A stretch of 13,994 nucleotides of DNA, taken from positions 1 to 13,994 of the forward strand of contig QMRZ01000030.1 of assembly GCA_003649495.1 (NCBI GenBank). Reading direction: 5' to 3'. The stretch is from Thermoprotei archaeon. Its GTDB lineage: Archaea > Thermoproteota > Thermoprotei > Thermofilales > Thermofilaceae. The position numbers and the translations under genes are program-made. Within the stretch, counting starts at the first letter, position 1. The number at the start of each line of letters is the position of its first letter. The notes beneath the pieces are model-generated. The model worked only from the letters and a program-made list of their open reading frames with translations, was not told the origin of the DNA and made no database searches. Positions 1 to 6,920 of the stretch are shown piece after piece.

Positions 1-32
1 GAGCTTACTGAGGCGCACGCTGCTGAGAGTAC

Positions 33-40
33 CTATTTAA
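33..40 (+). promoter_or_regulatory. TATA-like box for the phosphorylase-like gene
   Basis: The motif TATTTAAG lies about 25 nt upstream of the GTG at 63. Archaeal TATA boxes sit roughly 25-27 nt before the transcription start, so transcription would begin near position 62. The GTG at 63 would then give a leaderless message, while the GTG at 48 would lie upstream of the start of transcription. Inferred from spacing only. Confidence 0.4.
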
Positions 41-47
41 GTAGTCG

Positions 48-1700
48 GTGCCTAGCGTTTCCGTGAAAGGAGGCGAATGCGTAGTTTTTGTCTCAATGGA
101 GATACATCTAAGGGGTCTCCCTACATATGCGGGAGGCTTAGGCCTGCTGGCTGGCGACCTCCTACACTCAGCTGCGGATCTGGGCTACCCCATGATAGGC
201 GTTACACTGCTCCACGATAGGGGGTACGTGTGGCATGAACTTAAGAACGGGGAAGTGGTTAGCCATGACGAGCCCTACGACCCCCTCGACTATCATGAGA
301 GAGTAGACCTGAAGCTTAGAGTGCATCTAGAGTCCGGAACCATAGTACTAAACGTGTGGCGCCACGTGATAAGGGGGAGGAAGGGAGAAGTGCCGGTCTA
401 CCTCCTGGATTCTCGCACGTCTGAGAACCCCCCCGAGCTGCGCGGCTTGACCTCCAGGGTATACATAGAAGCGAGCGAGGAGGAGCGTGTGCTCAAGGAG
501 CTCATCTTAGGTCTTGGTGCGCTGGAGCTAGCCGAGAAGCTTGGAGTGACTGTAAAGAAATTCCACGTAAATGAATCACACGGAGGGTTCCTCGCTATTG
601 AGCTACTTAAGCGCCGCGGGCGGGCAGAGCTTGTCAAGCCCAGGCTCGTCTTCACCACCCACACCCCTCTGCCCCACGGCCACGAGGAGCATCCCTACGG
701 GTTAGTGGAGAGGCATTACGATGTGCCTGTAGAGGTCAAGAGCATGAGCCCAGACAAGCTGAGGCTGACGCTAGTGCTGGTGAAACTCGCGGGGTACTAC
801 AACTGTGTGTCTCAAAAGTTCCATGTAGTGCACAGGGCGCTCTTCCCCGGCTTCGAGCCAGACTACATAACTAATGGGGTTCACCATGTGAGGTGGGTGG
901 AGGGTAGGGTAGCTGCATTGTACGATAAGTGGCTGAGGGGATGGCGTGAGGATCCCAGTCGCCTAGTCTACGCCTCGTCCATACCTCCCGAGGAGATTAG
1001 TAGAATTAAACTAGAGTGTAAGCGGGGACTCGTCGAGTACATCAACTCTAGAGCTCACGTGAATAAGGATTTTGAGGTCGGGGGCTTCATAGCCTCAGCT
1101 AGAAGGAGGATAACTGGGTATAAGCGTATGACGTTAATCCTCAGGAGGCAAGAGCTTGTAGAGGAGTTGGGGAGGAGATATGATCTTCAGATAATTTTCA
1201 GCGGGACGGTGCATCCCAGGGATGCGAGTGGTAGGGAAGAGCTCAAGAGGATAGTGGATGCCCTCTCTACATTCGCACACGCCAGGGTAGCATTCCTAGG
1301 GCGCCGCGGGGAGAGCCTGGAGAGACTGCTAGCCGCGGGCTCAGACCTGTGGCTTCACACGCCCAGGCCCCCCTTTGAAGCCTGCGGAACCAGCTGGATG
1401 CGTGCGGCCATTAACCTCACTCCATCCCTAGCATCGCGGGATGGCGGCGTCCTCGAGGGGGTGGTAGACGGTCATAATGGCTGGCTATTCGGTAAGAACG
1501 TGGTATCGCTAAGCGAGCCGTATGACGAGGCCGCGGATGAGGAGGGCTTCTATGCAAAGCTTAGAGAGGTACTGGATCTATACGCGAGGGATAGGAGGAG
1601 GTACATGTTGGTCTCCGCATACGCGGCCGCGATGATAGGATCCTATTTCAATAGTCACAGGGCGCTGAAGGAGTACATCGTTAGGGCGTACTCAGCCTAG
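48..1700 (+). CDS. Alpha-glucan phosphorylase-like protein (GT35), PLP-lysine replaced by Arg
   Basis: Member of the short alpha-glucan phosphorylase group, which normally releases glucose-1-phosphate from glycogen or maltodextrin using PLP. Residues are numbered from the GTG at 48. Visible family motifs: SMEIHLRGLPTYAGGLG with LAGD (16-37), HVNESHGGF (173-181), TTHTPLPHGH (203-212), ITNGVHHVRW (274-283), RRRITGYKR (352-360, phosphate/PLP-phosphate region), FSGTVHPRD (384-392), and HTPRPPFEACGTSWM (437-451). In the last block family members read GTS-x-M-K, where the Lys forms the PLP Schiff base; here residue 452 is Arg (codon CGT, 1401-1403). The fold is otherwise complete at 550 residues, so the gene does not look decayed. 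Start: GTG at 48 gives the longest frame, but the upstream TATA favours GTG at 63; both precede the first conserved motif. It converges with the glycogen synthase gene, their stop codons overlapping. Without the lysine, classical phosphorolysis is doubtful; a regulatory or glucan-binding role is inference. Confidence 0.85.
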   Translation: MPSVSVKGGECVVFVSMEIHLRGLPTYAGGLGLLAGDLLHSAADLGYPMIGVTLLHDRGYVWHELKNGEVVSHDEPYDPLDYHERVDLKLRVHLESGTIVLNVWRHVIRGRKGEVPVYLLDSRTSENPPELRGLTSRVYIEASEEERVLKELILGLGALELAEKLGVTVKKFHVNESHGGFLAIELLKRRGRAELVKPRLVFTTHTPLPHGHEEHPYGLVERHYDVPVEVKSMSPDKLRLTLVLVKLAGYYNCVSQKFHVVHRALFPGFEPDYITNGVHHVRWVEGRVAALYDKWLRGWREDPSRLVYASSIPPEEISRIKLECKRGLVEYINSRAHVNKDFEVGGFIASARRRITGYKRMTLILRRQELVEELGRRYDLQIIFSGTVHPRDASGREELKRIVDALSTFAHARVAFLGRRGESLERLLAAGSDLWLHTPRPPFEACGTSWMRAAINLTPSLASRDGGVLEGVVDGHNGWLFGKNVVSLSEPYDEAADEEGFYAKLREVLDLYARDRRRYMLVSAYAAAMIGSYFNSHRALKEYIVRAYSA

Positions 1701-3463
1701 TTGCTAGCGCTCACGCTGTCGAACAGCGTGAGCCAGCTACTTACAGAGTACTCCTCATGCACTCTCCTGTAGATTTTCTCTAGAAACCTGACCACCTTAT
1801 CCCACCTGTACAACTCCTCAACCCTCCTCCTCCCCGTAGCTCCCATCTTCTTAGCTAGCACTGGATCGTAAAGCAGGGTCTCTATTGCCTGAGCTAATGC
1901 TTCAGGATCTCCCGGCGGCACTAGTATCCCCGTTTCGCCATCAACTACTACCTCACTTAAGCCGCCAACTCTCGAAGCCACCACAGGCTTGCCAGACGCC
2001 ATAGCCTCAAGTGCCACAATGCCGAAAGGCTCGTAGCGCGAGGGTATGACCACCACATCAGCAAGCTTATAAGCCCTATATAGCTCCTCATCACTTAGCC
2101 TGCCTGTAAATAAGATCTTCTCGCCTAACCCATATACCGAGGCTAGCCACATTAGGTGGAACCGCATGGGGCCGTCCCCTGCTATGACGAACTTGACATC
2201 CCTCCTCCTGGAGAGTATTATGCGAGCTGCCTCGATGAGGACGTCAACTCCTTTGTCGTAGACGTGCCTGCCAGCGAACAACACTATCTTCTCCCATGGC
2301 AGCGCGTACCTATCTCTCTCCCCCCTTAAGGGTGTGTGCGAATCTAGCTCACTCAGCTTCACTCCATTGGGAAGTATCAGCAGCTTGTCAGCGGGCAGGG
2401 AGAAGGCCTTAATGACTTCATGCTTCATGGACTCGCTGCATACTATCACCCTCCATGACTCATAACAGGCCCTCCACTCCCAGTAGTGAATCTGGCGCTG
2501 CATGGGAGTAAGTATCGAGCCCCTGCTACGGCCATACTCGGTAGCGTGCATCGTGATTATCAGGGGAGTCTTCAGCAGGTGCTTTAGGACTATGCTAGCT
2601 GGCGCGGTAAGCCAGTCGTGTGAGTGTATTATGTGGGGCCTCAAATTCGAGGATAGTGCCTTAGCCACCATGAGGAAGTTGAAGCAGTAGACCCATGACA
2701 CGAAGCCGGTTGACTTGAGAGTGAAGGGGTCTACGCGCAGGATGTGGAGATTATCACGGTGCTCGTCTACCACTCTGCCCGGAAGCCCTATTGTGAGGAC
2801 GTAGACTGAGGCCAACTTAGCAAGTCCAGCAGAGATGTGCGTCACAGCCCTGCCTAGCCCTCCTATCAAGTGAGGTGGGTATTCCCACGATACTTGCAGG
2901 ATCTTAAGCTCGCTCCTTTCAGGAGTACTCGCCTCATTACCACTCGGATCGCTGAAGAGCTTCTCCCTGCTTATCCCGTACTGTTCTCTCAAGGATTTCA
3001 ATGCTCCCTTCCTCCTAGCCATGACGAAGTCAGCCTCCCTAGCCAGGAAGGCCTCTATGCTCTTGATGGACTCAGCTACTACCCCCGAACCCTGCCTTTC
3101 AGCCTCAGTTGTATAAACCGAGTACACAAACGGCTTCCTCAGCCGAAGTGCGAGCAGGTACGCGACTAGCGCGCCCTGCCACTCATGCCCCTCTATAGAA
3201 TCTATCTCCCTGGGATCAAGCCTATAAGGCACTTCAGCTAGCGAGGCGAAGAGCTTTAGGAAAGCTCTCTCCACAACGTCAGATGTCGGTATATTGGGCG
3301 TAGCTCCAGCACCCACAACCTCGATGCCGTCCAGCTCGTACCTCCCGTCAGCACCCAGGAGGAGGATCTTACCTCCCCTCTTCTCAACGACTCCCTTAAC
3401 CCATTTAGCTAGCTCTCCCTCACACCTCAGCGGCTCTAACTCAGTAGTCACGTGCAGTATCAT
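1697..3463 (-). CDS. glgA: Glycogen synthase, GT-B fold, with extra N-terminal Rossmann-like domain
   Basis: Predicted to transfer glucose from ADP- or UDP-glucose to a growing alpha-1,4-glucan. The catalytic part spans roughly residues 186-570: ILQVSWEYPPHLIGGLGR (188-205, with the nucleotide-sugar glycine loop), HSHDWLTAP (280-288), LPNGV (364-368), GRHVYDKG (398-405), GDGP (429-432), and the E-x7-E signature in SRYEPFGIVALEAMASGKP (E478 and E486). Residues 1 to about 170 look like a second, degenerate copy of the N-terminal Rossmann domain: ILHVTTELEP matches ILQVSWEYPP, and EGHEWQGALVAYLLAL (91-106) matches HSHDWLTAPASIVLKH. The 588-residue length exceeds single-unit archaeal synthases because of this domain. 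ATG start at 3463; a TATA-like CTTAAG about 25 nt upstream suggests a leaderless message. A GT4-type transferase is the alternative, but the neighbourhood favours glycogen synthesis. Confidence 0.82.
   Translation of the reverse strand: MILHVTTELEPLRCEGELAKWVKGVVEKRGGKILLLGADGRYELDGIEVVGAGATPNIPTSDVVERAFLKLFASLAEVPYRLDPREIDSIEGHEWQGALVAYLLALRLRKPFVYSVYTTEAERQGSGVVAESIKSIEAFLAREADFVMARRKGALKSLREQYGISREKLFSDPSGNEASTPERSELKILQVSWEYPPHLIGGLGRAVTHISAGLAKLASVYVLTIGLPGRVVDEHRDNLHILRVDPFTLKSTGFVSWVYCFNFLMVAKALSSNLRPHIIHSHDWLTAPASIVLKHLLKTPLIITMHATEYGRSRGSILTPMQRQIHYWEWRACYESWRVIVCSESMKHEVIKAFSLPADKLLILPNGVKLSELDSHTPLRGERDRYALPWEKIVLFAGRHVYDKGVDVLIEAARIILSRRRDVKFVIAGDGPMRFHLMWLASVYGLGEKILFTGRLSDEELYRAYKLADVVVIPSRYEPFGIVALEAMASGKPVVASRVGGLSEVVVDGETGILVPPGDPEALAQAIETLLYDPVLAKKMGATGRRRVEELYRWDKVVRFLEKIYRRVHEEYSVSSWLTLFDSVSASN
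1709..1733. repeat. Perfect 11-bp inverted repeat just after the phosphorylase-like gene
   Basis: Arms GCTCACGCTGT (1709-1719) and ACAGCGTGAGC (1723-1733) are exact reverse complements around a 3-nt CGA loop. It begins 9 nt past the stop of the plus-strand gene and lies inside the last codons of the minus-strand glycogen synthase gene. It could shape the 3' end of either message; no U-tract follows, so it is not a classical intrinsic terminator. Confidence 0.55.
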
Positions 3464-3483
3464 CTAGGGACACCAGCCGCTAC

Positions 3484-3492
3484 TTCTTAAGG
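3484..3492 (-). promoter_or_regulatory. TATA-like box for the glycogen synthase gene
   Basis: TTCTTAAGG (plus strand; CCTTAAGAA on the coding strand) is centred about 24-25 nt before the ATG at 3463, the spacing of a leaderless archaeal promoter. A second CTTAAGG lies 16 nt further out (near 3502-3508). Weakly supported. Confidence 0.35.
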
Positions 3493-3535
3493 AGGCGAGA
3501 GCTTAAGGCTTTACTGGGGGATGGAGCTGGCTAAG

Positions 3536-3760
3536 CTAGCAGAACGTGCTACTGATCTTTAGTATGCCCAGCTCAGAGAGGTATACACGCGTGCCCTTAA
3601 TAATCACGTACTCCATGGCGTGGAGTATATGCAGTGGCTCCTCCAGCTCACGGGGATCCACTCCAAGGATCCTGGAGAGCTGGTTTAGGCTCACTGCTCT
3701 GGCCTCATCTACTGCCGAGAGGGAGTGTAGCGTATTAAGCAACTTGAGCGGATCGATCAA
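3536..3760 (-). CDS. Small winged-helix DNA-binding protein
   Basis: A 74-residue protein whose middle (about 22-58) reads as a winged helix: SLNQLSRILGVDPRELEEPLHIL is a helix-turn-helix pattern, followed by a short wing-like YVIIKGTRVYLS. No other domain is present, so it is probably a local transcription regulator, possibly acting as a dimer. The start is TTG at 3760, chosen because a G-rich Shine-Dalgarno-like stretch (AGGGGGG) lies about 5 nt before it; a nearby ATG is out of frame and soon stops. It is divergent from the GH57 gene at 3832 and co-directional with glgA 72 nt downstream, a typical place for a regulator of both. The target is inference. Confidence 0.6.
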   Translation of the reverse strand: MIDPLKLLNTLHSLSAVDEARAVSLNQLSRILGVDPRELEEPLHILHAMEYVIIKGTRVYLSELGILKISSTFC

Positions 3761-3766
3761 TCATAC

Positions 3767-3799
3767 CCCCCTTAACGTAGGGGGCTCCGCCTTAAAGAT
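3767..3799. promoter_or_regulatory. Divergent promoter region with near-symmetric TATA and a C6/G6 dyad
   Basis: CCTTAAAG (3790-3797) reads CTTTAAGG on the other strand, so one box could serve both directions: it is about 34 nt from the minus-strand TTG (3760) and 38 nt from the plus-strand ATG (3832). Next to it, CCCCCT (3767-3772) and AGGGGG (3779-3784) form a 6-bp inverted repeat with a 6-nt loop; on the minus strand one arm overlaps the ribosome-binding stretch of the winged-helix gene. It could be an operator or a structure masking that site. Confidence 0.35.
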
Positions 3800-3831
3800 T
3801 TTAGCGAGGCATTTCACCTCAGCCTGCAGCT

Positions 3832-5550
3832 ATGGCTATTAGGGTCAGCACAGATAGCGTAGCTTACTTCCCGGGCGAGAGGGTTCGCGTGACCATAGAG
3901 GCCAGCAGAGGAGCTGAACTCGTAATCCTGAGGGGGAGCGAGGTGGTAGAAAGGCGAGTATTGAGCGAGGAGCGCGTAGTTGAAGAGGTAGAGGTAAAGG
4001 AGGCTGGAGTTTACATAGCCAGAGTAGTGGCTGGCGAGGAGGTGGAGGATGCCAAGTTCATCGTTGTTGAGAGGCTAGAGCATGCCCCCAGGATAGCCAT
4101 AGTCTTCCATGATCACCAAGCGCCTAATTACTCACCTGATGGGTCGATTAGGGAGAGCTGGGCTTTCGAGCATATCTGGAATCACGAGTTTAAGCCGTAC
4201 TACGAGGGTGGAGCTTACTATGTCCAAGCTAAGCTTCTCGGTAAGTGGAGGATTAGGATGAGCCTTAACCTATCGCCTAGTCTGCTGAAGCAGTGGAGCG
4301 ACCTGCTCGATAGGGGCGTGGTGATAGATAGAGGAGGTTTCTACGAATGTGTCGAGCCAAGCGATGAGAGGGCGGAAATGGTCGAGGAAACGCTCGAGAT
4401 GTTTAAGGAGCTAGCCCGAAGTGGAGTCATTGACGTGCTAACTAGCTTCTACTCTCACCCGCTAGCTGGCTACATAGCGGATGCGTACGGCTGGCTAGAT
4501 CTGTTAAGCCACGAACTTAGGATGGGCAGGGAAGTGACGGAGGGCGTTATGGGAGTAGAGCCGCGGGGTGCGTGGTTACCTGAGATGTCATTTTCCATGA
4601 AGCTTCTACCCATCTTAGAGGGAGAGGGTGTCGAGTATACGGTTTTAGACGGGATTAACCACTTTGCTGGCGCGTTAGGGGAAAAAGACTCTGTATACCA
4701 GCTCTATGCTCTGAAGAGCATTAAAGTGTTCTTCAGGCACACGGGCATCTCAGACCTCTGGAGCTTTAAGTACAGTAACGTGAATAACGTTGGGGAGGCT
4801 GAGGCGGGAGCAAGAGATTTAGCTATTCGAATAGTGGCCGAGGCCCACATAAATAAGGCTGAGGTCTTGACGATAGCTCTCGATGGCGAGAATTGGATGG
4901 TGCTTCCACGCCCTAAGCCGGCTGCAGCAGTGCTACTGGATAAGTTGCTGGGTTATCTGAGAAGAGCTGAAGAGCTGGGCCTGATAAGACTCGTAAAGTT
5001 GTGCGAAGTCGTGGACGAGATAGAGCCGCGTCTCCTAGTAAGCGTCCCCTCTAGGAGCTGGAGGGGAGGGTATGAGAAGTGGTTAAGTGAGAGAAGGAGG
5101 ATTCAGGAGAGCATTTGGAGGAACGTAGTAGAGGCATATGAATGCTTCAAGGCTCTTCAGAACGCAGTCGGCGTCACAGAGGAGGATGTCGCTTCTCTGA
5201 TGCACGTAGTCAATAGTGACCACATATGGGCGGAGTTCGCTGATGAGGAGTTCTCAGCTGAGTGGAGGAGGGTGCTGGAGAGCAGGCTAGAGGGCGTGTT
5301 GTCGTCAATAAGGATAGTCGGAGCTAAAGGCCATGCTGTTCATGTAATGAACCTCCTGAAGAAGTCCGTGAGAGTTACGATCTATAGGGATAGCGCAGCT
5401 AGCCTTACCGAGCTAAAGCCGGGCCTTAACGCCATTAGAGTAGAGGGAGGTGTGATGAGAATAGTGGTGAGGGGGTGGAGGAGGGAGCATCAAGTAGGTA
5501 AGCCGATATTGATCAGGCCTAAGATCGAGGGAGGCCTACAGGCCCGATAA
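3832..5550 (+). CDS. GH57 glycoside hydrolase, amylopullulanase-like, with N-terminal beta domain
   Basis: Probably cleaves or transfers alpha-1,4 (perhaps alpha-1,6) glucan linkages; no signal peptide is visible, so cytoplasmic. Residues 1-80 form a beta-rich Ig/macroglobulin-like domain (SVAYFPGERVRVTIEA). The GH57 barrel follows: region 1 VFHDHQAPNY (91-100, HQ-A-P instead of the usual HQP), region 2 TSFYSHPLAG (204-213), region 3 GAWLPEMSF (246-254) with Glu251 as the expected nucleophile, region 4 IALDGENW (348-355) with Asp351 as the expected acid/base, region 5 MHVVNSDHIWAEF (457-469). A beta-rich tail follows region 5, from about 495. Catalytic residues are therefore intact. ATG at 3832 has a TATA-like box upstream but no clear Shine-Dalgarno. 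The stop is 18 nt before the next GH57-like gene, which is likely co-transcribed. Exact specificity within GH57 is not determinable here. Confidence 0.82.
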   Translation: MAIRVSTDSVAYFPGERVRVTIEASRGAELVILRGSEVVERRVLSEERVVEEVEVKEAGVYIARVVAGEEVEDAKFIVVERLEHAPRIAIVFHDHQAPNYSPDGSIRESWAFEHIWNHEFKPYYEGGAYYVQAKLLGKWRIRMSLNLSPSLLKQWSDLLDRGVVIDRGGFYECVEPSDERAEMVEETLEMFKELARSGVIDVLTSFYSHPLAGYIADAYGWLDLLSHELRMGREVTEGVMGVEPRGAWLPEMSFSMKLLPILEGEGVEYTVLDGINHFAGALGEKDSVYQLYALKSIKVFFRHTGISDLWSFKYSNVNNVGEAEAGARDLAIRIVAEAHINKAEVLTIALDGENWMVLPRPKPAAAVLLDKLLGYLRRAEELGLIRLVKLCEVVDEIEPRLLVSVPSRSWRGGYEKWLSERRRIQESIWRNVVEAYECFKALQNAVGVTEEDVASLMHVVNSDHIWAEFADEEFSAEWRRVLESRLEGVLSSIRIVGAKGHAVHVMNLLKKSVRVTIYRDSAASLTELKPGLNAIRVEGGVMRIVVRGWRREHQVGKPILIRPKIEGGLQAR

Positions 5551-5568
5551 GTTTACTTCAGACACCGA

Positions 5569-6654
5569 ATGATATCTTACGTGGATTTGGTGCTTTACTT
5601 AGATGCTCATCAGCCTCGCAGGCTCAGGAGAGTTCCCCCTAAAAAGCTGGTAAGAGCTGAAGAACTTCTCGACGAGAAGCTGGATAAAGCCGTCCTCGAG
5701 AGAGTGGCTCAGACGTGTTATAAGCCGCTCTTGCAGTTACTGGTCTCGGAGAAGGGGTTAAGGCTGGCTTTGAGACTATCGGGAACCTTGCTTGAACAGA
5801 TGGAGGCCTGGAGGCCGGACCTATTAGAGCTGGTGAAAGCCTTAGCACGTAAGGGTAAGGTAGAGCTTGTAGCGAGTCCCTACTATAACTCCGTGGCCAG
5901 CCTGATAGATGCTGGAGAGTTCGTGGAGCAGGTGAAGCAGCACTTTAAGTTGCTTATCGAGCTCGTGGGGGTGAAGCCCAGGGTATTTGCAAACCCTTTC
6001 TTGCTTTACAGTAACGAAGTTGCGTGGCTTGTTGGTGAGGAGTTAGGACTGGATGTGGTAATCGCAGAGGCTTGTCCAAGGGTTCTCGGGTGGCGGGCTC
6101 CTTCGTATGTGTACAGGGCGCCTAAGTCGCGCGTTAAGCTTCTACTCAGAGACTACAGGCTTAGCGACGAGGTAGCCTTCGGCCTGTCCACGGGACTACA
6201 GGCTAGCGATTACGCGGCTAAGGTCTCGAGGATTGAGGGACAAGTCGTGCTTATAGGATTTCCAGCAGAGACTTTTGGAGAGTTCATTCCAGCTGGTGCA
6301 GGAGTTTTCGAGTTTTTGAAGGGTCTGCCGAGGGAGCTATCCAGGTACCCATGGATGAGAATTTCCACGCCTAGCGAGACTGCGCACAGATACGAGCCAG
6401 TGGACGAGCTTAATGTACAGGAGCCTGTTACGTGGTTTGAGGGGAAGAACGTTTCAGCCCTAACTGAAAGCCCTCTTCAAGCCGCTGCTCTGGAGATTCT
6501 GAGAGAGCTTATGGGGAAGGCTCTCTCCAGCAGTATGGCTAGAGCCTGGAGGTTGTTAACGCAGGCCGATATCCTCTACTCAATGAAGAGCGATATCAGT
6601 GCCTTCATGGCATTTGAACGTGCAGCCTGTGCTCTTAGGAGCTCACTAAACTAG
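5569..6654 (+). CDS. Catalytically dead GH57-like protein (alpha-amylase-like pseudoenzyme)
   Basis: A 361-residue homologue of the GH57 alpha-amylase-type protein encoded at 6921-8489. The match runs nearly end to end: AHQP (13-16), LRLSGTLLEQMEAW (68-81), RVLGWRAPSYVYRAP (171-185), LLRDYRLSDEVAF (192-204), ETFGEF...GVFEFLKGLP (234-253), STPSE. The catalytic positions are changed: the nucleophile Glu of region 3 (NTEFIYDN in the paralogue) is Phe144 (NPFLLYSN), and the acid/base Asp of region 4 (IDYETIGEH) is Pro232 (FPAETFGEF). Region 2 GQTYYHS becomes ASPYYNS and region 5 SDHYYYM becomes ADILYSM. The paralogue's C-terminal ~130 residues are absent. The frame is fully open, so this looks maintained rather than a pseudogene. 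It follows the active GH57 gene by 18 nt, with no Shine-Dalgarno seen. A glucan-binding or partner-subunit role is inference. Confidence 0.82.
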   Translation: MISYVDLVLYLDAHQPRRLRRVPPKKLVRAEELLDEKLDKAVLERVAQTCYKPLLQLLVSEKGLRLALRLSGTLLEQMEAWRPDLLELVKALARKGKVELVASPYYNSVASLIDAGEFVEQVKQHFKLLIELVGVKPRVFANPFLLYSNEVAWLVGEELGLDVVIAEACPRVLGWRAPSYVYRAPKSRVKLLLRDYRLSDEVAFGLSTGLQASDYAAKVSRIEGQVVLIGFPAETFGEFIPAGAGVFEFLKGLPRELSRYPWMRISTPSETAHRYEPVDELNVQEPVTWFEGKNVSALTESPLQAAALEILRELMGKALSSSMARAWRLLTQADILYSMKSDISAFMAFERAACALRSSLN

Positions 6655-6699
6655 CTAAAGGGACATTATCCTTATCAGCTCTTAAGGCGTGTACAGCCT

Positions 6700-6909
6700 G
6701 TGAAGCCGGAGGAATACTTCGGGGTTAATGCTGGCAAGGTGTGGAAGGCATTAAAGGCTTCAGGTCGCCCCATGACCGCTCGGGAGATAGCTAGGGTAGC
6801 TGGGCTGAAAATAACGGATGTGTATGGTGCTCTTGGCTGGCTGGGCAGGGAGGGTAAGATAGAGATGCTGGAGGAGGGCAGGAGAAGGCTATATAGGCTC
6901 CTTGAGTAG
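6700..6909 (+). CDS. Small winged helix-turn-helix protein (DUF2582/PF10771-like)
   Basis: A 69-residue single-domain protein. GVNAGKVWKALKASGRPMTAREIARVAGLKITDVYGALGWLGREGKIEM matches the pattern I know for the small winged-helix family PF10771 (G-x-NAGKVW... ALGWL-REGKI), present in archaea and bacteria. Helices at about 8-20, 25-33 and 37-49 form the HTH, and residues 50-67 the wing (EGRRRLYRL). The start is GTG at 6700; no other start retains the conserved NAGKVW segment. It lies 45 nt after the GH57 pseudoenzyme gene on the same strand and ends 11 nt before the convergent GH57 gene, between the two paralogues. DNA binding is a family-level expectation; the target is unknown. Confidence 0.7.
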   Translation: MKPEEYFGVNAGKVWKALKASGRPMTAREIARVAGLKITDVYGALGWLGREGKIEMLEEGRRRLYRLLE

Positions 6910-6920
6910 GTGGGGCTCAG

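Noticed and set aside
1697..1700. CTAG shared by the stop codons of the two convergent genes
   Set aside because: A real overlap, but a simple consequence of the palindrome CTAG and of tight packing; not evidence of translational coupling.
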